Below, one piece after another: positions 11,784 to 22,257 of a stretch of DNA of 64,000 nt. Both the position numbers and the translations under genes were made by a program. Source of the stretch: Lojkania enalia (taxonomy: Eukaryota; Ascomycota; Dothideomycetes; Pleosporales). How positions within the stretch are numbered: the first letter of the stretch is position 1; the number at the start of each line of letters is the position of its first letter. The DNA lies in NCBI GenBank assembly GCA_010094045.1, contig ML986594.1, forward strand, positions 257,228 to 321,227, given 5' to 3'. The notes under the pieces were generated by a model that saw nothing but the letters and a program-made list of their open reading frames with translations, searched no databases and had not been told where the DNA came from.

Positions 11784-12525
11784 ATGACCGACAACGCGCA
11801 ACCGCCAGCGCCCGATAACCACGTCGGAATGAACAACGAGCTGGACGCGTCCATCGAGGGCGACATTAACCAAGACCCAAACGCAACTCAACCGGATGCT
11901 ATGAATCTTGATGGCGCAAACGACGTGGACGTAGCGACAAGAAATGGGATCGCCGATGTGCCCCCTTCATTAGAAGCTCGCATTACCGCAAAAAAAGATG
12001 CTACTTTGCGCGAATTTCTAGGGAGGATGGACGATTACGCTCCCATTGTATGATACTTAGAAAGACGCTTCCACCAAGGCATGCGCTAACGGCTCTCAGA
12101 TCCCGGATGCAGTCACGAATTATTACTTGACGCTCGCTGGACTACCACCGCCGCCACAAACATCCCCACATCTTGCTCGATTACTTGCTCTGGCGACCCA
12201 GAAGTTTATTGCTGATATCGCAGCAGACGCATATCAGTACTCCCGCATTCGCTCCTCGAATACTACTAGTAACAATCCTATGGGTGGCCTAGGTGGCGGA
12301 GCTGGCGTAGGTGGCCCCCAAGGCGCCGCCGCTATTGGTGGCGCGCAAGGTGGTAAAGATAGCGGAGCTCAAGGCAAAGGCACAAACCTTGGTGTGCAAA
12401 GGCCTGGCTATGGTGGCGGCGGACAAGGAGGTAGTCAAGGTCGGACTGTTTTAACCATGGAAGACCTTGGCATGGCAGTCGGCGAATATGGCGTCAACAT
12501 CAAGAGGGGAGAGTTCTATCGTTGA
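11784..12525 (+). CDS. TAF10: TFIID/SAGA subunit TAF10
   Basis: TAF10 is a histone-fold subunit shared by TFIID and SAGA, needed for RNA polymerase II transcription. Exons are 11784-12047 and 12100-12525, giving 229 residues; the 52-bp intron runs GTATGA...CTAAC...TCTCAG. The N-terminal 75 residues are polar and probably disordered. The histone-fold region begins [19 protein letters not shown], and continues [14 protein letters not shown] and [17 protein letters not shown]. Before the last helix ([19 protein letters not shown]) there is a Gly-rich insert of about 55 residues ([11 protein letters not shown] and following), longer than in yeast or human TAF10. The gene is convergent with RSM19; the two stop codons are about 320 bp apart. 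Confidence 0.95.
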
Positions 12526-12843
12526 CGTCAGTGAAAAGACCCCTTCCACGGATAAAACCATAGTTATCGGACACGAGAGAGATTTGGTGTGAGTGATATG
12601 CATGGCTCGTATACTAGGCAGGCTATGCACTGGAATGGTTGCGTTGAATCCACCATCTATAATTATGCATCATCGGCGTTAGGAGTTATCATGTTGGATG
12701 GCAGGATATGCAAAGATGGCAGTAGGACATGCTACCCTCGATAAACGGTTCATTATATTTGTACAATAGCAGTACAGATGAGGCTACAAAGTGCCTCTCG
12801 AATGATACCCAAACTCCTAGCCCATGCACAAACAACGTATTGA
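12526..12843. other. Convergent 3' region of TAF10 and RSM19
   Basis: A 318-bp stretch with no credible reading frame. It should hold the 3' untranslated ends of both flanking genes. Confidence 0.5.
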
Positions 12844-13289
12844 CTACTTGTTCTTAGTCTGCTTATACGTGAAGTTTTTCCGGGTTCTACAATACCACAT
12901 TAGCAATTTGCGATTATACTACTTCTTATACAAAGGCTATGCTACGTACAGCGCAAACTCTCCTAGCTTGTGTCCGACCATATCTTCGGTAATCAAGATG
13001 TCGATGTAGTTCTTGCCATCGTGGACTTGAAATTTGAGATTAACAAAGCTCGGTAGTATGGTCGCCGACCGTGCTTGAGTCCTAATAGGAGGGACTTTCT
13101 CGCCGGGTTTCGGTCGTACGATGGGGAGACTATTAAGGGTTGAATGAATGAGACACGCAACTGTACGGCTAACTCACGGCACTATATTCGGGCCTGAAGC
13201 ATATTTGTTAGCGATGTGAATGCATGATTTAGACGAATTCACTTGCCTTTCCAGACTGATCGTGCGTACAACGCTCGTGTGGGCCACAT
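12844..13289 (-). CDS. RSM19: Mitochondrial small-subunit ribosomal protein uS19m
   Basis: uS19m sits in the head of the mitochondrial small ribosomal subunit. No single frame reveals the gene; it emerges after splicing four exons: 13247-13289, 13178-13193, 12950-13129 and 12844-12886. This gives 93 residues in correct phase throughout. Family signatures are ARSVWKGPNIVPLPIV across the first three exons, then [32 protein letters not shown], and the end [13 protein letters not shown]. Exon 2 is a 16-nt microexon. Intron 1 (13194-13246) has a GC donor (AAAG|GCAAGT) and a CAG acceptor with GCTAAC upstream. Introns 2 and 3 are GT-AG. The start methionine is the first in frame and gives the usual short basic N-terminus. 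The gene is divergent from MRE11 with 294 bp between start codons. Confidence 0.92.
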
Positions 13290-13583
13290 TGTTGGCTGTC
13301 GTGGAGTAGTGAGATTGTCGGTTCAATTCTTTTTTGGCTTGGCCCCATTCTAGAAGCGCACGTGATAGCCCGTCGAGATTCACGCTTATGTCATTGGTTA
13401 GGCTAAAGCGCGACGCGACTTCGTCAAAGTCGCTCAATGAATGTGCATGCACAGGCTCTCTCATTACTCTCAGCAACTACATGTCTCGCAGTGTTTGAAT
13501 CTACAGCGCTTGTCCTTACATGCTCGAACATCGCATCTTTCGAGTCTATACCCATATCCTTGCCTAAACGAATCGAATCCCAC
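13290..13583. promoter_or_regulatory. Shared divergent promoter region of RSM19 and MRE11
   Basis: These 294 bp separate the two start codons, so both promoters must lie here or overlap the first exons. Open frames on the minus strand (within 13174-13630) run through it but have no family match, and they overlap two real genes in the wrong frame. Confidence 0.6.
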
Positions 13584-16133
13584 ATGCCGCCACGGGCAGC
13601 ACAGCGAGAAGCACCCGGAGGTACGAACATTGGCTTTGATGCAATATTATCCCAATATTAACATATTTAATAGAGCGGGACACAATCCAAATCCTTGTAG
13701 CGACAGATAGCCATGTCGGTTATAACGAACGGGATCCGTACCGAAAAGATGACAGTTGGACAACCTTCCACGAGATTATGTGTCTTGCACGAGAGCACGA
13801 TGTCGACATGGTCCTTCACGCCGGAGATCTCTTCCATGACAATGTGTCCTCACGAAAGGCAATGTACCAAGTCATGCGATCACTGCGGATGAATTGCCTA
13901 GGCGATAAACCCTGTGAGCTCGAGATGCTCAGTGATGCCAGCGAGAACTTCTCGGGGCAAGCCCACATCGACGCGCATCTTGTAGGACATTAAGTCTGAC
14001 TATGAGCAGTATTTTTGATCATGTCAACTACGAGGACCCGGACATCAATGTTGCTATCCCGGTCTTTGCAATTCACGGCAATCATGATGATCCATCAGGT
14101 GTACGTCTTCCTAAACGTATATTTGATATTTTTCACGCTTATAGGACGTAGGAAGGCCATTTTGCGGCCCTAGACCTGCTGCAAATCTCGGGCTTAGTCA
14201 ATTACTACGGTCGAATGTCGCAATCGGACAAAATTGAGGTCAAACCAGTTCTCCTTCAGAAAGGCCGGACGAAGCTTGCGTTATATGGTATGAGCAATGT
14301 GAGAGATGAAAGGCTATTCCGAACATTTCGAGATGGGGAAGTCAAGTTCTTCCAGCCTGGCACACAAAAAGACGAGTGGTTCAATCTCATGAGTGTGCAC
14401 CAGAACCAGTAAATCCAATGCGTCTTGAATTTGCTCAATACTTATTGGTAGTAGCCATGCATACACGGAAACGGGCTATCTCCCCGAAAATTTCCTTCCC
14501 GATTTCATGGATCTTGTGATTTGGGGCCATGAACACGAATGTCTCATTAATCCCCGATACAACCCCGAAATGGGATTTCATGTAATGCAGCCTGGCTCAT
14601 CGATTGCTACATCGCTTATGCCTCATGAGGCGGTGCCCAAGCATGTGGCCATTCTTAGTATCACTGGAAAAGAATTCACATCTGAATCTATTCGCCTAAA
14701 GACAGTACGTCCATTTGTCATGAAGGAGATTGTACTAGCGGAAGAACGGGCCATGAAAGAGAGAGAGATTTGGAGAAAAACCGACAATCGCGCAAAAGTC
14801 ACTCAACATCTCACGACCATAGTTGAAGGGCTAATCGAAGAGGCCAAAAAGGAATGGCTCGAGCTTCAGGATGATCGCTTAGATGGAGATGATATCGCAA
14901 TTCCTCTTCCACTCATTCGCTTACGAGTTGAGTATACCGCTCCAGAACCTGGAGAATTTCAATGCGAAAATCCACAACGATTTTCAAATCGATTTCAAGG
15001 TAGGGTTGCGAACGTGAACGATGTTGTGCAATTCTATCGCAAGAAGAAGAACACCAATCGTAAGACTTCATCCCACTTCTGGCATGCTATATTATTCACA
15101 TTTTCCAGGCACCTTGAAAAATAATGCTGAGCTTCCTGACGAATCTATCCTTGCTCAGCTAGCAATAGACAACGTTAAGGTAGAAAAGTTAGTGAAAGAA
15201 TTCCTAATGGCACAGTCCCTCACTATCCTCCCACAAAACTCATTCGGAGATGCTGTTTCTCAGTTCGTGGACAAGGATGACAAATATGCAATGGAGATTT
15301 TCGTCAACGAGAGTCTAGCAAACCAGCTTAAACATCTAATGGAATCCGACGAGATGAATGAGGATGATATTGCTACTGAAATGGAGCAATATCGGGCAAA
15401 GTTAGAAGATATGTTTGCTTCTGGTCAACTCAAGAAGACCGTAGGTAGTCGGTAGCTTCCCAGCAATTCTCACTAACATTTGAGCAGAGGAAAGCTAGGA
15501 TTAAACCAAAACCTGATGGCTGGGATAGCGATTTTGATGGTCCATGGGCCGATCAACCAGGAGCTCTCATTCACGCCGATACGGAGGAAGACGCTGATGA
15601 AGACACTACTTCAGTTCCCGCAAGAAGGCCGGCAACGCGAGGAAGAGGCAAAGCAGCAGTAACTACTCGCAAAACAACGGCAGCACCCAAAGCAGTACCC
15701 GCATCGAAAGGAGGCCGAGGAAAGAAAAAAGCCGTTGAAGAGGAAGAGGAAGAGGAAGAGGAAGACGAGGACGTTGTAATGATCGATGATGACGATGACG
15801 AAGAGGACGAAGAAGCCTTGTTTGTGAAGCCTTCTCGAACCACAGGAAGGGCAGTAGCCGCCAAGTCCGCATCCCGAACCAAGTCACCACCGAAGAAATC
15901 GGCGACACGTGTAACGAAACAGTCAATGCTTAATTCTTCTTCCCAAGCACCAATCCAACGTAGTCAAGCAGTCAAAACATCGAAGGGAAGAAGGATGCAG
16001 GAACCGGTATGTACTATTCTGTCGCATATTATATGGAAGTAGCTAATGTGCTTCTAAGAGTGATGATGAGATCTCTGATGACGACGCTTTCGAGCCTGTT
16101 TCGACCTCTCGAAGCACCAGGCGCAGACGGTGA
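13584..16133 (+). CDS. MRE11: DNA double-strand break repair nuclease Mre11
   Basis: Mre11 is the Mn-dependent nuclease of the Mre11-Rad50-Nbs1 complex, acting in break sensing, end resection and telomere upkeep. Exons: 13584-13620, 13674-13956, 14010-14100, 14152-14408, 14455-15059, 15109-15440, 15488-16006, 16059-16133 (732 residues). Phosphoesterase motifs appear in order: [39 protein letters not shown] and WGHEHECL. A capping domain follows, and the C-terminus is Lys/Arg/Gly-rich with a long acidic run (DNA about 15736-15815). The last residues end in [10 protein letters not shown]. Intron 2 (13957-14009) appears to use a GC donor (GG|GCAAGC); no GT donor in the right phase gives the conserved [18 protein letters not shown] joint. 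The other introns are GT-AG and 46-53 bp long. The start methionine begins a 12-residue first exon. Confidence 0.95.
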
Positions 16134-17033
16134 AGTTATTGGTAGTACCTGTAATACGAAGCTAAGACGGGAACATGTGGATAAGGGCATATGGGAGCAA
16201 ATGCATAGCGAAGACGTTACTCTGACTATATGGAATACTGTCTACCTAGGTACTATGAACATTCCACCATCATAGGACTACATCCTCCAGGAGTTACCAA
16301 GGCACATTATGGCTCTTCATATTAGCCAATGGCAACATGGGTGGGTACCTGATCTACTTATTATCTGCCTTCCGTAATCCGGGAGATCTTTGCTATTCAT
16401 GCGTGTCAACCTTTCCTACCACGTACCGCGTCATCTGTTTGTCTTTTGCGGTCAGATAGGAATCTACTAGACCGCTCCTTCCCTCCTCGTGGCCGCTTGA
16501 AGGCAATCACGCTGAAGTCTCAACTGCTTCTAAGCTCTCGCCCTGCCATATCTCATATACCTAGAATCACCCTCTCCTTCCTTCATCGCACTTGAGTTCT
16601 GCTTTCCATTCTCCCTTGTTCGTGCCATTTAACAGAGGGAGGAGCATCGGGATGCCTCCTATATCCTTCCATCGATCGGCCTGCCCCAATCTTCCCTTCA
16701 CCACACTCATTTGTCTTCCATCTTCTTGTTCCACCCGTCTTCTTTCGTCATTGCTGCTTTTTGGCTCTTGGATAGCCGGTCGCTCGTTGTACAATCTGAA
16801 GATCACCATCAGCTTTGAGGCATGCAATCCTCGTTTCCCTCACAAGAATCCCAAAGCGCTATTTAATAGCTCGTCCCGTATCTGCAGATGAACTGACTCC
16901 GTTAGGATATTCGCATCACACTCATCACTCGTTTTTCGTTGCTTTTGAATCCTTTCCTCGTCGTGCGCCTCCAACCCACATTTGCACTGAGTCGAGGACG
17001 CATCAGGCGCTCAGCAAAGCGGTCGGGCGCGCC
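16134..17033. other. Intergenic stretch and pyrimidine-rich leader
   Basis: Bases from about 16440 onward are rich in C and T, as in long fungal promoters and 5' leaders. No domain was recognised in any frame. The leader of the next gene probably starts in this stretch. Confidence 0.45.
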
Positions 17034-20000
17034 ATGTCTCTTGCATACAAAGTGGAAGAGCTGCTTGCTTTGAGGGATTCTGTTTCGGAGTCCGCTGTTT
17101 CCATCGATAAATTTGCTGATGAGGATGTCATCAAAGGTTAGCGACGATGCTTGCTCAATGCACCTATCTCGCAGGCTAACCCTTTCTCTTTCACTGTCCT
17201 ATCTGCAAAGTCTTATCTGACGTTACCCCCGTTACGCGCGACTCTTTTACTGCACATATTGTATATTGATACTAGCGTTGCCCTAGATACGCGCAGGTCT
17301 TTCTGCAGCTATATTTTATTTTGTTTTCACCACTTCCCAATTGTGCGCTTCTCTTCCAACAGCACTTCTCCCTACTGCATTCTGCATTCTGCTACACTTC
17401 ACTCCCTACTTCATTTCTCTCCCAATTGCTCCTGTCAAGAAAGCAAAGACAGGGCAAGTTGCTAAAAGCTACAACAGAACACGTCTTACGGCCTTCCGCA
17501 TCTGCGAATTTGATCGGCGACAAAAACCCGCAAGCATCATCATCAACCCCAGGAGTTGCTCCTCCGCCGGCCAACAAGAAGCCATCTCCTTCCCCGTCTA
17601 TCAAGCGGGGCAAAGCCGAAAGGCTCCTCAAGGAACACGGCAGTCCCCCGGGTATGCGAGTTACAGCAGGAGGTCGTGTAGTCCCTAGCGATATTCCGCC
17701 CTTAGGTAGTGCTCGGTTTAACAACGACTACAAACAACCAACCCTAGCCTCACGAGGGGTTGTCCCGAGAGGCACGATGTCTGCTCAACCAAATTCGGAC
17801 GGCAACGCTTTGAGCTTGTCTCAACGTGTGGAGATTGTTGGCGGTCAAGCTGTGATCAACGTCGGCGGTCGACTATACGCACTTCCTACTATCAATCCGA
17901 GCCCTAACCTGCCCCCGGTCGTCCCCTCGGTACTAGATCCTGCGCAACTGCTGGCGGAACCTTCCACATTGGCAGTTCAGAATCAATACTCCGGTGTACC
18001 ACTTGCACCAGTACGCAATGGCATGCAACCATCATTCAGTGGCCTCAGCGTACCAGAGTTAAAAGCGCTACAGACATCGAAGAAACAAGAACTTCGAAAT
18101 GTCGAACAGACTGAGGTGCTACAAGCCAGCCATCAGAGTGAAGAATGGCGTGCCGGAATGATCCAGAGAAAGAAGAGCCTCATTCTTGAGCTAGACACAC
18201 TGCGTAAAGAAATCGCTGCTGCCGAGGCATCAGGATCGAAAGGCATCGCCGTACCACGTCAACCCGTCGCTCTACCAAACCCTAATGGCTCAGCTCCCAG
18301 CCTTCAAGCCGCTTTTGTGTCTCAATATCAGCAACCGATGATTCAGCCGCTCATTCAGAATGTTGGACTTCCTGTCAGCGTAACGCCATCTAACCCGTAT
18401 GCACCGCTTATGATGTATCCGCACTACGCTAGCTCACAGATAGTCCCAAGCGATGTTACTCAGTTTAATCGTGACGGCCGGCTTTTTGTCTCTAGTGAGA
18501 ATTCTCTTAATGGCGGCCAATTCCAGAATGGATTCAATCCGGCAATGCCTGGGCCACAATCCCCAGGCTCAGCAACCCGCCGATCTCACGCGATTGAGAT
18601 CAAACCGCCGCGCGATGAACCGAAGAAGCCAACGGTCAAGGGTTCCGTGCTTGATCCAAGGAGTCCCACTTATGAACCAAACAAGAAAGGAAACATAGAT
18701 CTGGCCGCCGCGCGAGAGACCGCTCCTCCTCCCACCCCATCTCCTGCGAAGCGCTCTCCTTGGCGTTCGAACGAAGGTGGTTCAGCCCAGTCGAACAAGT
18801 ACGAAGGCCGGGCTCTCTCTCAGAAGCCGAGCCTCTCTAGCATCGACACCACGGACTTCTTCCCCACGAATACACATGAACACTCATCCACAAGGATTGC
18901 TCCTACGAAAGGCTCAAACTCGAAACATTCGTCTCCCCTCAACATGAAAGCCCCGTCAACTCCGGAAAAGTCGTGGCCGAGTGGTCCGTGGAATTCACAG
19001 ACGTTGAGTGGTGGAAAGTCGAAGCCCAATGGCCCAGTGGAACCAATAAGGTTAACTTCATGGAATGAGGAGTTTGGGAAATATTTATCACTTCCACGGG
19101 GTTCCGGGAAGCCAGCTATCGAAAGGGATAGGGCGACGGGAATCTCACAGAAAAACACCAGTCAACAGACTAGCACGGACCAGAGCTGGAGACTTCTCGC
19201 CTCGAAGCCCGTCTACCATATCCCATCCACTTATCAAGAAGGGTACCAAGCAGGTTATGACCATGTTGGGCTCTCGGACAATCCGGAAGTTCTTCGAGGT
19301 TATCTAGAAGGGTTGGCAATGTACCTCAAAGAAACTAAGTCGTACAACGCCGCTATGGCTAGCCTCAATTCCAGGAACTCTTCTCTTCGTGGCCACCTTT
19401 CTGGGGGCACACTACATGATTCTGGGGTCAGCCTCACGTTTCCTCGCACAGAGTCGACTCTTGGCACGCAGGAGAACATCCGCTCTAGAGGGGCAGACAA
19501 CTCGGACTCTGCTGTTCGTAGAGGGTTTGCGTTCAGTCCGGGAGGGAACATCTCCGAGATCCCGCAGAAGTACACTGCCGACACGGAATGCGCACAAGAA
19601 AACCGTTCTCGCAACTACTCCGGCTCCATGCACCAAATGGCTGCTGAGACACTGGATAGGAAGGGATATGTCTACCATCCAGCTGAGAATGAAGCGCCGA
19701 AATGTAGTCAAGATGCCCAGCTTCAACTGAACCCAGCTTTGTCAAGTATCAGTTATCCACGGCAAATCTCTGGCAACCAAGTTGCAAGCCGCATTTCCGC
19801 CAAGGAATACGGTTCCGGCAAGCTCACACCGGTTATTCCTCCATTCGTACGGCCAGCAGGCAGGCAGCGGCTGTCGGGGCTAGACGGTGCCATGGATGAC
19901 CTTGCGGAACTTGTTCAGGGCACGAAACTTGACGATGAGCGAGTTCCGTCTGAGCCTGCTGAACCTGAAGCCTCCTGCTTCAAGTCATCGGGAAAGGGCA

Positions 20001-20335
20001 AGCAAAAGGTCGGGTCGTCACCACACAAGACGAGTGCCGCCGATGCAAAAGATCAGACCGCATCATCACCAACTAAGCCCTCTGGATCGCCCCAAAAGTC
20101 TGGTGAACGTTCTCCGGCCAAGGAAAAGCTTGAGCAAGTCACCCACAAGGTCACCAACAAATTTATGCGTACAGACCCTCGCAGCATGTCGCCGGAGTCG
20201 AAACGAATTCGAACAAAGGCGTGGCGTCAACGTTTCCAGAGGATTCGAACCGGTCAAGAGCAACAGATCGACGACTATATCGAGGATCGTCGTCAAAAGA
20301 AACGACAAGAAGAACCAGATAATGGTTGGCTATAA
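17034..20335 (+). CDS. Large disordered protein with eIF4E-binding motif (4E-T/Eap1-like candidate)
   Basis: Two exons, 17034-17136 and 17478-20335, encode 986 residues. The 341-bp intron is long for this window and pyrimidine-rich; its acceptor CTACAACAG joins DEDVIK to EHVLRPSASANL in frame. Residues 5-11 are YKVEELL, which fits the canonical eIF4E-binding motif Y-x4-L-hydrophobic and resembles the motif at the start of animal 4E-T. Much of the remainder is Pro/Ser/Lys-rich and disordered. There is one likely helix at about residues 300-345 with KKQELRNVEQTEVL, and a conserved-looking GYQAGYDHVG segment near residue 630. No catalytic domain is visible. I infer a translation-repression or mRNA-storage role from the motif alone. 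Family membership beyond conserved Pezizomycotina protein is not shown. Confidence 0.75.
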
Positions 20336-22257
20336 ATGCCGGTTAGAGCATCTCCTAAGTTCCTATTTTCGATTCGGAATGCTCTTATGTAACGAAGCAA
20401 ACGAGTGGAAGGTGATTATGCTATTCTTGCTTACACGTGGTCACTCGGTATCGAACAATCAACGACTTACTTTCCACAAAGTTGAATATGGTTCTCCTCC
20501 ATACTTTCTTCGATATCGGTTTTGCTTTCTTTGGCTACATAGCCCTTCTTGCACATGCCCCCAACCGACTGGCCAAGGAGGGCTCTTATGTGGGTATGGG
20601 GATGACTTGTCATCCTAATTCTCTGTATGCCTTTCGATGTAATGTTTTGTTTTGGATGCCTAGCGGCCCCTTCCCTAATCCTACTTTATTTTCGGCAATT
20701 CCAACCAGCATTGATAGCTTAATTGCTTCTTCACGGGTGCACGGGTCTTATTCTCGGCTTGGGACTATCCATCTTTTAATCGGCTTTTCTATCATGTTCC
20801 CCCCCTTTTTTGGGTGGGGGAGGGGGGGATTGCACAATATTTTCAGGAGCGGTAATTGGTATGAAGAGCGGGTGGAACGAATATGTGATTATGATTTGGA
20901 CATTCACTGTATTGTATGGTTTTTGTTCCCAGCGACATGGCTGGTCTGCTTTGCTTACTCCCTTGCCTTGTATTACGTTCAAATGTCTGCCAGGTGTTGC
21001 GATGGGATTGGCGATGGGTATGACTTGGTGAAGGGCCTGCAAGGGTTGATTCAATCCTTCTACACTAGGCCTCGGAATCCCTTGGTCAGTTGTCGGTCGG
21101 CTTATTGTGGCGGTATATTCAACTTGCGCATTATAAAAGTGTGAGTGTAGCTTGTATATCCGAATGGAAGACTGTAGCATACTTGTAAAAAAATGTTTGG
21201 AAATGCTGGCTGGGCTCGTGCGCAGTGATGCGAGGGTGAATGATGCCGCCCGGCTAGTCGGGAGAGTGGAGCAACGGTTTACACATTTGTCCTTTAGCGC
21301 CTACCTATTGCGGCAGTGTTCCAGAACGGACATAGAGTGAATTGGCTAGCTGTTGGGCAGAACGGTTGTTCATGCGGGATGGGGCAAGTGCGTTGAATTA
21401 CGTGGTAGGGCTGGCATATATGAATTGGGGGAATTGAATTGTGATATCCAGCCAATCAATGGCATGTCGGCCGCGCTGTGTGGGCATCATGTCGCTGTCG
21501 CAAGGGGCGGCGAGGCGATTCGTTGTGCTGATAAATCGATAGAGGTGATATCGTGGGGAGAGGGGCGCAGCGCAGCCATGGCCACGGGAGAGCCCATGGC
21601 GGCACAGCGCAGAGGAACAGCATCGAAGGCTGCGTGCAAATCGACAAAAACACATCAGTTTTTGAAGGCGCCTCGCTCGTACAGGTAATATCTATTCGCG
21701 TTTCCCCGTTTGTTGGCCCCAGCAAAGCAGTGACGCGGTGCAGCTGCTGGAGCTGATAGTCCGTCCACCTGGGCAGGTCCGGCCTGGTCCAAGCGCTTCG
21801 GCGGCTCCTTCCCTGTGCGCTGCCTCCCCACTCTTTCCTCCGCCATTCGCCTCACAGCTTCTGGCCGTCACTGCCCGTGCCCGCTCTTCTCCTCTTCCTC
21901 TTCCTCTTCCTCCTGCTCCCCCTCCTCCTCCTGCTCCGCAATCAAAGGGGGTGCCAAACACCGCATGCTGCCCTCGCATCCCTCGCCCATGCCATCACCC
22001 GTCCGCCGTCCGTGAAGCTCCTCGACATTCTTTCAGCCGGCCCCCAAAACACCGGTCGTGCGCCCCAAGCCACAGCGTCGAAAGACCCTGGACACCGACA
22101 TCACTCGTCAGGAATCGGCCATGGCCCACTGACGCAGCTGCCACAGCACCGAGCAACTTCTCCAGCAACACTCCCACTGTTCTCCTCCCTCGACGGCCCA
22201 CAGCGTGCTCTTGCTCACGGGGTGCGCCTCTGCAAGCACTCTTCTCTATCCACCACC
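20336..22257. other. Long 3' region and leader between two plus-strand genes
   Basis: About 1.9 kb without a credible gene. A 235-codon frame at 20437-21144 has no domain and lies just after a stop codon. Opposed C and G homopolymers sit at about 20800-20828. Bases 21760-22257 are C/T-rich, with CTTCCTCTTCCTC-type runs, and look like the leader of the kinase gene. Confidence 0.45.

Noticed and set aside
13174..13630. Two minus-strand frames over the RSM19 and MRE11 first exons
   Set aside because: They conflict in frame with the spliced RSM19 gene, which has clear family identity, and show no homology of their own.
20234..20254. GGATTCGAACC, the reverse complement of a tRNA T-arm/B-box consensus
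   Set aside because: It is inside a coding frame (RFQRIRTGQ), and no matching acceptor stem, D-arm or anticodon arm surrounds it.
20437..21144. 235-codon plus-strand frame after the 4E-binding-motif gene
   Set aside because: Hydrophobic and homopolymer-containing composition with no domain, no start context of note, and position in the likely 3' untranslated region.
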